From Streptomyces purpureus (GTDB taxonomy: Bacteria > Actinomycetota > Actinomycetes > Streptomycetales > Streptomycetaceae): a DNA stretch of 64,000 nucleotides. Shown piece after piece: positions 51,930 to 60,193 of this stretch. The number at the start of each line of letters is the position of its first letter. The stretch's first letter is position 1. The translations under genes and the position numbers were made by a program. The stretch lies in the NCBI RefSeq assembly GCF_014648195.1, contig NZ_BMQQ01000023.1:51907-115906 (forward strand), given 5' to 3'. The notes under the pieces are model-generated. The model was not told the DNA's origin. It saw nothing but the letters and a program-made list of their open reading frames with translations, and searched no databases.

Positions 51930-52244
51930 ATGTCGGAGCCCGAGTTCAGCGCGACGCGCGTGCGGATCGAGCGGTGGCCCCGCTCCCTGACGCGGGCCGG
52001 CGAGGTCCTGATCAAGGACGGCAGGCTGGAGCTGCTGACCAGCTCAGGGCGGGAGATCGACAGTGCGCCGGTCCGGGCCGTACGGGCGGGACGCCCGTGG
52101 TTCGCGGGTCCGGACGAGACGGTCGCGACCGTCAACGGCAAGCGGTACCGCCTGACGATGGACGATCACGACAGCCACGGCACGGCCGAGCCGGTGGGCC
52201 GCTTCCTCGCCGCGGTGCGGCGCGCGGGCGGCGAAGGAAGCTGA
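51930..52244 (+). CDS. Hypothetical protein
   Basis: 104 aa, no family I recognise. Mixed alpha/beta pattern: VRIERWPRSLTRAGEVLIKD, LELLTSSGREIDSAPV, then TVATVNGKRYRLTMDDHDSH and a short C-terminal helix. The strand-turn-strand order with W-F-A-G resembles a small beta-barrel or PH-like fold, but this is a guess. No signal peptide. ATG 51930 follows AAGGGGG. It is divergent from the cysteine desulfhydrase gene. Confidence 0.75.
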   Translation: MSEPEFSATRVRIERWPRSLTRAGEVLIKDGRLELLTSSGREIDSAPVRAVRAGRPWFAGPDETVATVNGKRYRLTMDDHDSHGTAEPVGRFLAAVRRAGGEGS

Positions 52245-52657
52245 GCGGACGGGGGCGGGCGGCCGTGGTCAGGCGCGCCCGCGAGCTACGGCGCCGCGCA
52301 GGGCCGAGCGCGTGGACCCGTACACGAACCGACGACACGTATGGCGCCGATTCGCGCACGTACGAACGCGTTGCAACGCCTTCGACGGGCTGATGGAACG
52401 GCTGATTCAACGCAACCGGACCTGACCGGACAGGGCCGAGCCCGACCGAACGCGCCGGGGTAACGCGCCGGTCGCGCCTCACGCGCCCCTGTCGCCGCGA
52501 GTTGCGCGACGGTCACTCCTGGTTCACGCTGGAACGACCTCACTCCGGGTTCACCGGCGACTACGCTGCGACCCAGCCTCCGCCGGTATGCACCGCAGGC
52601 AGCCAAGCAGGATCCGATCCTCGTCTTCTTCCGGACCAATTTCGGGGAGTCGCAGCC
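52245..52657. other. Gene-free stretch (413 bp)
   Basis: No open frame here has coding pattern or a family match. It must contain the promoter of the ATPase gene that starts at 52658. I cannot point to convincing -35/-10 boxes or an operator. There is no terminator-like hairpin of note. Confidence 0.4.
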
Positions 52658-53242
52658 GTGATCAGCGAACCAAGCAGGCACTGCACGGTGGAGCTGCAAG
52701 CCCTGCCGTCGCGGATCGGTCAGGTCCGCAGAATCGTTTCTGCACACCTGCGCTACTGGCATCTCGATGCGTTGATAGACCAGGCGGCGCTGGGTGTCAC
52801 CGAGTTGCTGACCAATGTGCACCGGCACGCCCAGCCGGACAAGACCTGCACGGTCGAGATCGAGCTGCTGCTCGACCGGTTGACGGTCTCCGTCCGTGAC
52901 CACGATCCCCGGCTGCCGTCGGTCCATGCGACCGACGGCCTGGAGACCTCGGGGCGCGGGCTCGCGCTCATCGAGGCGGTCAGCGAGAGCTGGGGCGTAC
53001 GGCCGCAGGACGGCGGCGGGAAGGTCGTCTGGTTCACCCTGACCGCTCCCCCGCACCTGATGGCGGTACCCGCGACGACCCCGGCCACGCAATCGGTGAC
53101 GCCTGAGGGCGCGTTGAAGGCGGCGGCCGCGACCCGCGGGCCCTTCGCCGAGTCGGACGACGCCCCCTTCGGCGCCCCGGAGAAGGCTCCCGCACGCCAT
53201 GCCCGCCCCCGGCCGGCGACGCGGTCGGCGGTCGCGGGCTGA
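52658..53242 (+). CDS. ATP-binding protein, RsbW-like HATPase
   Basis: 194 aa. A single histidine-kinase-type ATPase domain of the anti-sigma-factor class (about 1-135): VTELLTNVHRHAQPD (N-box), VSVRDHDPRLP and GRGLALIEAVSESWGV (G-box). A low-complexity Ala/Pro-rich tail (about 140-194) follows. Streptomyces encode dozens of these; a minority control sigma factors. GTG 52658 follows GGGGAG. No sigma or anti-sigma antagonist is adjacent; 3 nt after its stop begins the end of a SHOCT remnant on the other strand. Confidence 0.88.
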   Translation: MISEPSRHCTVELQALPSRIGQVRRIVSAHLRYWHLDALIDQAALGVTELLTNVHRHAQPDKTCTVEIELLLDRLTVSVRDHDPRLPSVHATDGLETSGRGLALIEAVSESWGVRPQDGGGKVVWFTLTAPPHLMAVPATTPATQSVTPEGALKAAAATRGPFAESDDAPFGAPEKAPARHARPRPATRSAVAG

Positions 53243-53244
53243 CC

Positions 53245-53400
53245 TCACGGACGACGCGCGCGACGGTCGCCCGGCACCCCCCCTTCGGGCGGGTGCCGAA
53301 CTGCTCGTCGAGGACGGACAGCCGGCGCCAGTACTCGTCCTCGCCGATCTCACCCGCCGCGAAGCGGTGCCCCAGCAGAGCGATGGGCGACTGCTCGTCG
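53245..53400 (-). pseudogene. SHOCT-domain protein, C-terminal remnant
   Basis: The minus frame encodes PIALLGHRFAAGEIGEDEYW-RRLSVLDEQFG and ends TRPKGGVPGDRRARRP, TGA 53247-53245. L-x-x-R-F-A-x-G-E-I-x-E-D-E-Y-x-R-R-L is the SHOCT motif, usually at the end of small membrane proteins. Upstream of about 53400 no hydrophobic segment or start follows; the DNA is instead the 5' edge of a truncated TetR gene on the plus strand. Confidence 0.6.
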
Positions 53401-53404
53401 GGGA

Positions 53405-53836
53405 CGGCGCGCGGGCCGGGGCGGCCGCGGCGGCGCGCTCGCCGTGGAGGCGGTTCTCGGGGGCGGTGGCTCGCCGTACGAGCGGATCCGGGCGTACCTG
53501 CTGCGCGAGCGCGATGTGCTGCGCGGCTGCCCCGTCGGGCGGCTCACGATGGACCCGGAGGTCATCGCGGACGACGCGCTGCGGACGCCGGTCGAGGAGA
53601 CCGTCGACTGGCTGCGCGGGCGGCTCGCCGAGCTGGTCCAGGAGGGCGTGGACGCGGGCGAGTTCGACGCCGGGACCGATCCCCGGGAGACCGCGGCGAC
53701 GATCGTGGCGACCGTGCAGGGCGGCTACGTCCTGGCCCGCGCGTCCGGCTCGTCCACCGCCTTCGACAGCGCGGTCCGCGGTTTGCTCGCGCTGCTCGCG
53801 CCCGGCCGTGCGGCGCAGTCCACCACCGACGCCTGA
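53405..53836 (+). pseudogene. TetR-family regulator, C-terminal remnant
   Basis: The frame GALAVEAVLGGGGSPYERIR, then AYLLRERDVLRGCPVGRLTM and GVDAGEFDAGTDPRETAATI ends at TGA 53834-53836 after AAQSTTDA. It covers the effector-binding domain of a TetR repressor. The helix-turn-helix is missing. GTG 53444 would give 130 residues without DNA-binding part. It is followed 17 bp later by a DUF4865 gene, which normally pairs with an intact TetR regulator. Confidence 0.75.
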
Positions 53837-53853
53837 GGGAGCAACGGCCACAC

Positions 53854-54438
53854 ATGCACGCCATGCAGTACGAGATCACTCTGCCCGCCGACTACGACAT
53901 GGACATCATCCGCAATCGGGTGGCGACCAGGGGGCACCTGCTCGACGACTTCCCCGGCCTCGGGATCAAGGCGTACCTGACCCGGGAGCGCGGGGTCGAC
54001 GGGTCGCCGGTGAACCAGTGCGCGCCGTTCTACCTCTGGACCACCCCCGAGGGCATGAACTCCTTCCTCTGGAGCCCCGGATTCCAGGGCGTCGTCCAGG
54101 ACTTCGGGCGCCCTGAGGTGCAGCACTGGACCGGGCTCGCGCACGAGGAGGGCCCGGCTGCCGGGGCCGTACCCCGGGCGGCCACCCGGCGGCGTGAGCG
54201 GTTGGCGCCCGGGGAGGCGCCCGTCGACGCCGTGGAGCGGGCCCTCGCGGAGCACGCGCGCGTGACGGGTCTGGACAGCGTGGCCGCCGCGGCCGTGGCG
54301 ATCGATCCCCGGCGGTGGGAGCTGGTCCACTTCACTCTCTGGGCCGGGGCGGCCCCCGACGCGGCCGGAGAGGTCTTCCAGGTGCTCCACGTGTCCGATC
54401 CCCACCGGGGCGCGCTGCCCCGCGGCAGGCAGTGGTGA
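53854..54438 (+). CDS. DUF4865 family protein
   Basis: 194 aa. MQYEITLPADYDMDIIRNRV, then KAYLTRERGVDGSPVNQCAP-FYLWTTPEGMNSFLWSPGFQG and RPEVQHWTGLA are the family signature. The fold is probably ferredoxin-like (two similar halves) and the function is unknown. ATG 53854 is used; ATG 53863 (M-Q-Y-E-I-T) is an alternative. Family members often occur next to TetR regulators and tautomerases; here the TetR gene just upstream is truncated, so control may be lost. Confidence 0.85.
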   Translation: MHAMQYEITLPADYDMDIIRNRVATRGHLLDDFPGLGIKAYLTRERGVDGSPVNQCAPFYLWTTPEGMNSFLWSPGFQGVVQDFGRPEVQHWTGLAHEEGPAAGAVPRAATRRRERLAPGEAPVDAVERALAEHARVTGLDSVAAAAVAIDPRRWELVHFTLWAGAAPDAAGEVFQVLHVSDPHRGALPRGRQW

Positions 54439-54484
54439 GCACCGCGGAGGGGGCCGGGGCGGTCCGCACTCGGAGCTGCTCTGC

Positions 54485-54855
54485 GGGCGGGAGGGGATGG
54501 CGCGGAGCGCGCGGTCCTCGGTCATCTGGGCCGCTTCCCGGACGGGGCCGTCCAGCGTGAGGCGGCGAGGGCGGGCGCCTACCTGGCCTTCGACGGGCCG
54601 TCACGGGCGCACCACGGCACGGACTGACGGCTGCCCGAGGCGCTTGCGGCGCTGGCCGAGGCCGGGTTCGCGGACCGGCTGCTGCTGGGCGGGGACACGA
54701 CCGTGCCGGGCACTCCGGGCACGCCCCATCTGCTGGGCGGGCTGCGCCCGCGCCTTGAACTCACCCTCGGGAAGGAGCTGGTGGAGCGGATGCTCCAGGT
54801 GAATCCGGCGCGGGCGCTGTCCCTCGCGCCGGTCAGTCCACCGGTACGAGCGTGA
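54485..54855 (+). pseudogene. Phosphotriesterase-family hydrolase, C-terminal remnant with in-frame stop
   Basis: In one frame the sequence reads ERAVLGHLGRFPDGAVQREA, ARAGAYLAFDGPSRAHHGTD, then TGA (54625-54627), then RLPEALAALAEAGFADRLLL, GGDTTVPGTPGTPHLLGG and VERMLQVNPARALSLAP. These match the last metal-site regions of phosphotriesterase-like amidohydrolases (L-G-H-L-x-R-x-P-D and L-L-G-G-D). The N-terminal two thirds are missing and a stop interrupts what remains. Its end overlaps the 3' end of the next gene. Confidence 0.7.
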
Positions 54856-55600
54856 GGTAGGCAATGCCGAGGACCCGGCGGTAGCCGTTGAGCCAGGTGG
54901 AGCGCTGGCGGTCGACGCGGGCCCGGGTCTCCTCGGCCGAGGGGTGGGCGGGGTTGGCAGCGAGCCAGACCTCGGTCGCCTCGCGGTAGCCGGACTCGAA
55001 CTCCTCCCATTCGTCGTCGGTCGCCGTCTCGATCCGCGCGGGCCGGAATCCGGCCTCGATGGCAAGGTCGACCAGAGCGCCGAGCACGAGGTGGTCTCCG
55101 CCCTGCGCTCCGGGCCACATGCCGGCGAGCTCTTCCTGGGTGGGCGGGTGCTGCCAGAACCCCTCGCCCAGGACGACCCGGCCGCCGGGTGCCACGAGCC
55201 GGCGCAGTTCCCGCAGGGCGGCGGCAGGGTCGTGCGGCCCGTCGGGGTCGCACAGCGCGTGACTGGAGCCGAGGCACAGGACCAGGTCGGCCGGGCCCTG
55301 ACCGGTGCCGAGGGCGGACTCGGCGACGAACGTGACGCGGTCGGCAAGGCCGCGCTCCTTGGCGAGCTCCCGGCCGTGGGCCAGGTCGCCGGTCTCGATG
55401 TCGATGCCGGTGCCGCACGCGTCCGGCGCGGCGGCCAGGACCCGGAGCAACACCTCTCCCCAGCCGCAGCCGATGTCGAGGACGGTGGCGGGCCGCCCGG
55501 CGGCGAGCCGGTCGATCAGGCGGGTGGCGCGGGCCTCGGAGAGCGGGCCGTGGAAGGTCAGATGGCGGCCGAGCGCCGGAGGAAGATCATCAGTGGTCAT
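54833..55600 (-). CDS. Class I SAM-dependent methyltransferase
   Basis: 255 aa. SAM motif I VLDIGCGWGEVLLRVLAAAP (about 40-60), motif II GTGIDIETGDLAHG, motif III PADLVLCLGSSHAL and RRLVAPGGRVVLGEGFW. The C-terminal part (EWEEFESGYREATEVWLAAN) matches methyltransferase-domain proteins common in Streptomyces. ATG 55600 has no ribosome site; TAGTGT lies 8 nt upstream, so leaderless translation is possible. The stop overlaps the phosphotriesterase remnant. Substrate unknown. Confidence 0.87.
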   Translation of the reverse strand: MTTDDLPPALGRHLTFHGPLSEARATRLIDRLAAGRPATVLDIGCGWGEVLLRVLAAAPDACGTGIDIETGDLAHGRELAKERGLADRVTFVAESALGTGQGPADLVLCLGSSHALCDPDGPHDPAAALRELRRLVAPGGRVVLGEGFWQHPPTQEELAGMWPGAQGGDHLVLGALVDLAIEAGFRPARIETATDDEWEEFESGYREATEVWLAANPAHPSAEETRARVDRQRSTWLNGYRRVLGIAYLTLVPVD

Positions 55601-55689
55601 GAGGGCGCACACTAGTTCCCCTGGCGCCCCCCTGCCCAGCGAATTCGCGAGCGACGTGGGGGACTTCACGGGTGGAACTCCTCCAGCTC

Positions 55690-55710
55690 CCCCGCCGTCA
55701 GGCGGCGGGG
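55690..55710. terminator. Hairpin over the ROK regulator stop codon
   Basis: CCCCGCCG (55690-55697) and CGGCGGGG (55703-55710) form an 8-bp stem with loop TCAGG; the loop contains the stop codon of the minus-strand gene. It may terminate that transcript or affect its end. Confidence 0.4.
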
Positions 55711-56924
55711 CGGCCCAGGGCCGCCAGCGGGTCGTCGAGGACGGGCTGCCAGGCGAGTTCGGCCGCGCCGACCAGGCTGTTGTGGTCCAGGGTGCACGGC
55801 AGGATCGGCACTCCCCCGCTGCGGCCCCACAGGCTGCGGTCGGCGACGACGGCGCGCAGTCGTTCCGGGTCGGCGTCCAGCAGTTCGCGGTGGAGGCCGC
55901 CGAGGATGATGCGGTCCGGGTTGAGGATGTTCACGAGTCCGGCGAGGCCGAGGCCGAGGCGGTCGATGAGCTCCTCGGTGGCCGCCCGTACACCGGGGTC
56001 GGCGGGCCGGTCGCGGAGCAGGTCGCGGGACTGCTGGAGCAGGGAGACCTCCGGTCCGGGGGTGCGGCCGGCGGCGGTGAGGAAGGCGAGCGGGTCGGTC
56101 TCGACGTCGAGGCAGCCGCGGCTGCCGCAGTGGCAGGGGCGGCCCTCGGGGTTGACGGTGAGGTGGCCGACCTCGAGCGCGAGTCCCGAACTGCCGGTGT
56201 GGAGGCGGCCGTCGAGGACGAGCGCGCCGCCGACGCCGCGGTGTCCGGTGGCGACGCACAGGAGGTCACGGGCGCCCCGGCCGGCGCCGTGGCGGTGTTC
56301 GGCGAGTGCGGCGAGGTTGACGTCGTTGCCGGTGAAGGCGGGCCCGTCGATGCCGGCGGCGCGTACCCGCTCGGCGAAGATCTCGCGGACCGGGGCGCCC
56401 GCGGGCCAGGCGAGGTGGAGTGGATTGAGGGCGGTGCCTTCCGGTTCGGCGACGGCGGAGGGCGCGGCGAGTCCGGCGCCGACGCAGCGGCGGCCGCTGG
56501 CGCGGAGCAGGTCGGCGCCCGCGTCGACGACCGCGCCGAGGACCTGGGCGGGGTCGGCGGAGACGGTGACACAGCCGGGGGCGGTGGCCACGATCTGTCC
56601 GCCGAGGCCGACGAGCGCGGCGCGGAATCCGTCGGAGTGGACCTGGGCGGCGAGCGCGACGGGGCCGCTGTCGTCGACGGCGAGGCGGTGGGAGGGGCGG
56701 CCCTGGGAGCCGGCGGCTGCGCCGGGGTTGTGGTCGACGCGGATGAGACCGAGGGCTTCGAGTTCGGCGGCGACGGCGCCCGCGGTGGCGCGGGTTACAC
56801 CGAGCTCGGCGGTGAGGACGGCGCGGGTGGGCGCGCGGCCCGTATGCACCAGTTCGAGCGCGGGGCCGAGTGCGCTGCGGCCTCTGTCCAGCCGTGTCCG
56901 AGTCGTCGTCGCCTTGCCGTTCAT
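55698..56924 (-). CDS. ROK family transcriptional repressor
   Basis: 408 aa. N-terminal winged helix (APTRAVLTAELGVTRATAGA, VAAELEALGLI) and a ROK domain with GNDVNLAALAEHRHGAG, GHRGVGGALVLDGRLHTG, EVGHLTVNPEGRPCHCGSRG and the Cys-zinc motif C-H-C-G-S-R-G-C (about 263-270). ROK repressors usually respond to sugars. ATG 56924 follows GGGAGA at 9 nt. It is divergent from an MFS transporter gene with a shared 108-bp control region, so the transporter is the likely target. Confidence 0.93.
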   Translation of the reverse strand: MNGKATTTRTRLDRGRSALGPALELVHTGRAPTRAVLTAELGVTRATAGAVAAELEALGLIRVDHNPGAAAGSQGRPSHRLAVDDSGPVALAAQVHSDGFRAALVGLGGQIVATAPGCVTVSADPAQVLGAVVDAGADLLRASGRRCVGAGLAAPSAVAEPEGTALNPLHLAWPAGAPVREIFAERVRAAGIDGPAFTGNDVNLAALAEHRHGAGRGARDLLCVATGHRGVGGALVLDGRLHTGSSGLALEVGHLTVNPEGRPCHCGSRGCLDVETDPLAFLTAAGRTPGPEVSLLQQSRDLLRDRPADPGVRAATEELIDRLGLGLAGLVNILNPDRIILGGLHRELLDADPERLRAVVADRSLWGRSGGVPILPCTLDHNSLVGAAELAWQPVLDDPLAALGRPAA

Positions 56925-56996
56925 GGGGGCGAGTCTCCCATGATCCGCACCCGCCACGGCCCGCGCGGGGTGCTGCCGCGCTCCGAGACCGCCAGC

Positions 56997-57050
56997 TTGT
57001 CCGGATCGGTGTTCCACCTCTATTCTGACTTTGTGCCGCTACTAAACAAA
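56997..57050 (+). promoter_or_regulatory. Promoter of the MFS gene with candidate ROK operator
   Basis: -35 TTGTCC (56997-57002), 18 bp, -10 TATTCT (57021-57026), then 6 nt to GTG 57033, so the message should be leaderless. TTTGT (57030-57034), 11 nt, ACAAA (57046-57050) form an inverted repeat over the start codon; TTTGTTTAGT-like sequence on the minus strand resembles NagC/Mlc-type ROK operators. Confidence 0.6.
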
Positions 57051-58271
57051 CTCAGGTCGGCCGCCGCGGGGGGACCCGGCGGAAACCCCGCCGCACCCGC
57101 CCTCGCTCGCCTTCGCACCGCTCTGACCCTCTTCTTTGCCCTCGACGGCTTCCTGTTCGCCGGCTGGGTGGTACGGATTCCGGCCATCAAGGAGCAGACC
57201 GGGGCCTCCGCCACCGGCCTCGGCCTCGCCCTCCTCGGGGTCTCGGCCGGCGCGGTGGTCACGATGACCTCGACCGGGCGGCTCTGCCGCCGCTTCGGCA
57301 GCCACGCCGTCACCGTCGCCGCCGCCACCCTCATGTCGCTGAGCATCGCCCTTCCGGCCCTGACCGGCTCCACGCTCGCCCTCGGCCTGGTCCTGCTGGT
57401 CTTCGGCGCGGCCTACGGCGCCGTCAACGTCAGCATGAACAGCGCCGCCGTCGACCTGGTCACCGCGCTGCGCAGGCCCGTGATGCCCAGCTTCCACGCC
57501 GCGTTCAGCCTCGGCGGCATGGTCGGGGCCGGGCTCGGCGGCCTTGTCGCCGGGCCCCTCAGCCCGACCGCGCACCTGCTCGCGCTGACCTCCGCCGGTC
57601 TGCTGCTGACCGCGGCGGCCGGTCCCGTGCTGCTCCGTGAACCCGCGCCCGTCACCCCGCCCCGGGCCGACGCGCCCCCGGCCGGCCGCCCGATGGACGG
57701 GCGCACGCGCCGTCTGGTCGTCGTGTGCGGGGTGATCGCGCTGTGCACCGCGTACGGAGAGGGGGCGATGGCCGACTGGGGCGCGCTCCACCTGGAGCAG
57801 GACCTGCACGCCCACCCCGGCCTCGCTGCGGCCGGGTACGCGCTCTTCGCCCTCGCCATGACCACGGGCCGGCTGACCGGTACGGCACTCCTGGAGCGGC
57901 TCGGGCAGACCCGGACCCTCGTCGCCGGCGGGGCGACCGCGGCCGCAGGCATGCTGCTCGGCGCGCTGGCCCCGACCGTATGGGCGGCGCTGCTCGGCTT
58001 CGCGGTGACCGGGCTCGGGCTGGCGAACATCTTCCCCGTCGCCGTGGGGCGCGCGGGCGCGCTGGCCGGTCCCGCCGGGGTGGCCACCGCCTCGACCCTC
58101 GGATACGGCGGCATGCTGCTCGGGCCGCCCGCGATAGGGTTCCTCGCCGACCTGTTCTCGCTGCCGCTCGCCCTGACGACGGTGGCGGCGCTGGCGGCGG
58201 GTGCGGCGCTGATCGGGTTCGCGGCGCGCACGGCGGTCTCCACACCGGCTCCGGTGGCCGGGTCCGGCTGA
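57033..58271 (+). CDS. MFS transporter
   Basis: 412 aa, 12 predicted helices. FFALDGFLFAGWVVRIPAIK and GAAYGAVNVSMNSAAVDL belong to the MFS branch of YbjJ/FucP-like proteins found next to ROK or GntR regulators in Streptomyces. GTG 57033 is inferred as a leaderless start, as there is no Shine-Dalgarno site but a good promoter 6 nt upstream. The GEGAMADWGALHLEQDL motif is typical of this group. Probably sugar or drug transport; the ROK partner favours a carbohydrate-related substrate. Confidence 0.87.
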   Translation: MPLLNKLRSAAAGGPGGNPAAPALARLRTALTLFFALDGFLFAGWVVRIPAIKEQTGASATGLGLALLGVSAGAVVTMTSTGRLCRRFGSHAVTVAAATLMSLSIALPALTGSTLALGLVLLVFGAAYGAVNVSMNSAAVDLVTALRRPVMPSFHAAFSLGGMVGAGLGGLVAGPLSPTAHLLALTSAGLLLTAAAGPVLLREPAPVTPPRADAPPAGRPMDGRTRRLVVVCGVIALCTAYGEGAMADWGALHLEQDLHAHPGLAAAGYALFALAMTTGRLTGTALLERLGQTRTLVAGGATAAAGMLLGALAPTVWAALLGFAVTGLGLANIFPVAVGRAGALAGPAGVATASTLGYGGMLLGPPAIGFLADLFSLPLALTTVAALAAGAALIGFAARTAVSTPAPVAGSG

Positions 58272-58379
58272 GCAGGAGTACTCAGACGGACGGCGGGCGG
58301 GCCGCCGCACGATGAACCCGGCCCGTCCGCCTCACCGTCCGGTCTTCCCGGCCGGAACCCCCAGGGAGCACGATCCACC

Positions 58380-58751
58380 GTGGCACTGCGCCTGCTCCGC
58401 GCCTTCGCGCGGACGACCTTCGGCAACTGGCTGTCGCTCAGCTACCTCGGCCTGGTCACGCTGACGGTCCTGATCGGACTGGGAGACTCCGACGGCGCCG
58501 CCTTCGGCGCCGGCATGCTCGCCCTGTTCCTGTCCGCGCCGACGAGCGCGCTGCTCTTCACCCTGCAGGGCATGCTCGGCGACTGGGCCGAGTCCGCTCC
58601 GGCCGTCCACTGCCTGTTCCTCTTCTCCTACCTCTTCCAGGCCTTCGTCCTCGGGCGGATCGTGGCCCTCGGACGGGGGAAGCCCGGTCAGCACGAGCTG
58701 CCCCTGAGGTCGGGGCCACGCTGGCAGAATCCCGATCATGGAGATATCTGA
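58380..58751 (+). CDS. SCO4225 family membrane protein
   Basis: 123 aa. Three hydrophobic segments (about 18-36, 42-62 and 75-95) after a basic N-terminus (RLLRAFARTTFGNW). The WLSLSYLGLVTLTVLIGLGD and SDGAAFGAGMLALFLSAPTS patterns match a small Streptomyces membrane family of unknown function. GTG 58380 follows GGGAGC. It overlaps the next gene by 14 nt, so the two are co-transcribed. Confidence 0.78.
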   Translation: MALRLLRAFARTTFGNWLSLSYLGLVTLTVLIGLGDSDGAAFGAGMLALFLSAPTSALLFTLQGMLGDWAESAPAVHCLFLFSYLFQAFVLGRIVALGRGKPGQHELPLRSGPRWQNPDHGDI

Positions 58752-59481
58752 GCACCTCGCGGCCCTCGACCGGGAAGGCCGGGCGCTGGCCGAAGCGGCC
58801 GCGTCGGCGGGACCGGACGCCCCCGTCCCCACCTGCCCCGGCTGGCGGGTACGCGACCTGCTGCGGCACACCGGCATGGTGCACCGCTGGGCCACCGCCT
58901 TCGTCCGGGACGGCCACACCGACTACCGGCCCGACGGCGGCGAGCCGGACCTCGACGGGGACGACCTGCTCGCCTGGTTCCGTGAGGGCCACGCGCTCCT
59001 GGTCGACACGGTGCGAGCGGCCCCCGACGACCTGGACTGCTGGACCTTCCTGCCGACCCCTTCCCCGCGGGCGTTCTGGGCCCGCCGCCAGGCACACGAG
59101 ACGGCCGTCCACCGCCTCGACGCGCAGTCGGCGCTCGCCGAAGGTCCCCGACCCGTGGACGCCACCCTGGCGGCGGACGGCGTCGACGAGCTCCTGAGCG
59201 CCTTCCACGCCCGCGACCGCAGCCGGGTGCGCACGCCGGAACCGCGGGTCCTGCGCATACGGGCCACGGACACCGGTGACGTATGGACCGTACGGCTCTC
59301 GGCGGATGCCCCGCGGACCACCCGTGACGCCGAGGGACCCGCCGACTGCGAGCTGAGCGGACCGGCCGGGCGGCTGTACGCGATGCTGTGGAACAGGCTG
59401 CCGCAGCAGGCGGTGACGGTGACGGGCGACGCCTCGCTCGCGCGGCTGTGGCGGGAGACGTCCGCCATCACCTGGTCGTAG
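58738..59481 (+). CDS. Maleylpyruvate isomerase family mycothiol-dependent enzyme
   Basis: 247 aa. An N-terminal DinB-like four-helix domain with metal-binding His residues in LLRHTGMVHRWA and RQAHETAVHRLDAQ, and a C-terminal SCP2-like lobe (RIRATDTGDVWTVRLSADAP, CELSGPAGRLYAMLWNRLP). Proteins of this fold use mycothiol as cofactor in isomerase or transferase reactions; the actual substrate here is unknown. ATG 58738 overlaps the membrane-protein gene by 14 nt. No gentisate-pathway gene is near, so a true maleylpyruvate isomerase is unlikely. Confidence 0.88.
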   Translation: MEISEHLAALDREGRALAEAAASAGPDAPVPTCPGWRVRDLLRHTGMVHRWATAFVRDGHTDYRPDGGEPDLDGDDLLAWFREGHALLVDTVRAAPDDLDCWTFLPTPSPRAFWARRQAHETAVHRLDAQSALAEGPRPVDATLAADGVDELLSAFHARDRSRVRTPEPRVLRIRATDTGDVWTVRLSADAPRTTRDAEGPADCELSGPAGRLYAMLWNRLPQQAVTVTGDASLARLWRETSAITWS

Positions 59482-59514
59482 CGCCTACCGGCTTCACGGG
59501 GGGGGACGAGAGAC

Positions 59515-59720
59515 TGCGGGGGCGGCTCTCGGGCGGCGGGGACGTGAGACCGCGGGCGGCTCTCGGAGCTCGGGGGCCTCAGGGGCCGTTGCCCAAGGCA
59601 GGACCGCCGCCCCGATCGCGCCCCGGGGCCTCGGGGGCCGTCCACCCGAGGCAGGACCGCCGCCCCCGCTCGCGCTCGGGGGCCCGGGGGCTGTCCACCG
59701 CAGGCAGCACCGCCGCCCGC
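59515..59720. repeat. Imperfect tandem repeats in the gap before marR
   Basis: Three related units of about 52-54 bp start at 59575, 59627 and 59681. Each contains GGGGGCC or a variant, a GTCCACC-like core and AGGCAGGACCGCCGCCC. Just before them GAGACYGCGG and GCGGCTCTCGG also occur twice. No gene overlaps. The whole 239-bp gap (59482-59720) consists of this GC-rich repeated matter, probably slippage products. Confidence 0.6.
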
Positions 59721-60113
59721 TCAGCCCTCCAGCATCCGGGTCAGGACCGCCCGCTGGAGCGGCTGCACCTCGGCGTGGCGTGCCCGCCCGGCGTCCGTGA
59801 GGGCGACCCGGACACCTCGCCGGTCCTCGCCGCACATGCCGCGGACCACGAGCCCGCTCTTCTCCAGCCGGCCCACCAGGCGCGACAGCGCGCTCTGGCT
59901 CAGATGCACCCGGTCCGCCAGCTCCTGGACGCGATAGGACGTGCCGCCGTCGGCCGGGGCCGCCTCGGCGAGCACGTCGAGGACCTCGAAGTCGCTGGCG
60001 CCGAGCCCATGGCGGTGAAGCTCGCGGTCGAGCTCGCACATCGTCCGGGCGTGCAGCGCGAGGACGTCCCGCCACTCCTGTACGAGCGCACGCTCGGACT
60101 TCTTCGCTGCCAT
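59721..60113 (-). CDS. MarR family repressor
   Basis: 130 aa. Winged helix typical of MarR: LGASDFEVLDVLAEAAPADG, RVQELADRVHLSQSALSRLV (recognition helix), GRLEKSGLVVRGMCGEDRRG and VALTDAG. ATG 60113 lacks a ribosome site. TAACGT lies 6 nt upstream on the minus strand, so translation is probably leaderless. It is divergent from a DHA2 transporter, with the palindrome ATGCACGTGCAT between them, the standard layout of a MarR repressor and its drug pump. Confidence 0.92.
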   Translation of the reverse strand: MAAKKSERALVQEWRDVLALHARTMCELDRELHRHGLGASDFEVLDVLAEAAPADGGTSYRVQELADRVHLSQSALSRLVGRLEKSGLVVRGMCGEDRRGVRVALTDAGRARHAEVQPLQRAVLTRMLEG

Positions 60114-60164
60114 GCGGGCACGTTAGCAGAGATCGGCCTCTTTGTTGCACGGGAATTAAATGCG

Positions 60165-60193
60165 CTTACATTGAATGCACGTGCATGTACTGT
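60165..60193 (+). promoter_or_regulatory. MFS promoter with MarR operator in the spacer
   Basis: -35 CTTACA (60165-60170), 17 bp, -10 TACTGT (60188-60193), then 7 nt to ATG 60201. The perfect 12-bp palindrome ATGCACGTGCAT (60175-60186) fills the spacer, an ideal repressor site. The mRNA should be leaderless. Confidence 0.65.

Noticed and set aside
58272..58290. GAGTACTC palindrome as a second site for the two-component regulator
   Set aside because: It is only 8 bp, lies downstream of an MFS stop codon and lacks the CCC/GGG part of the 63866 site. Chance is likely.
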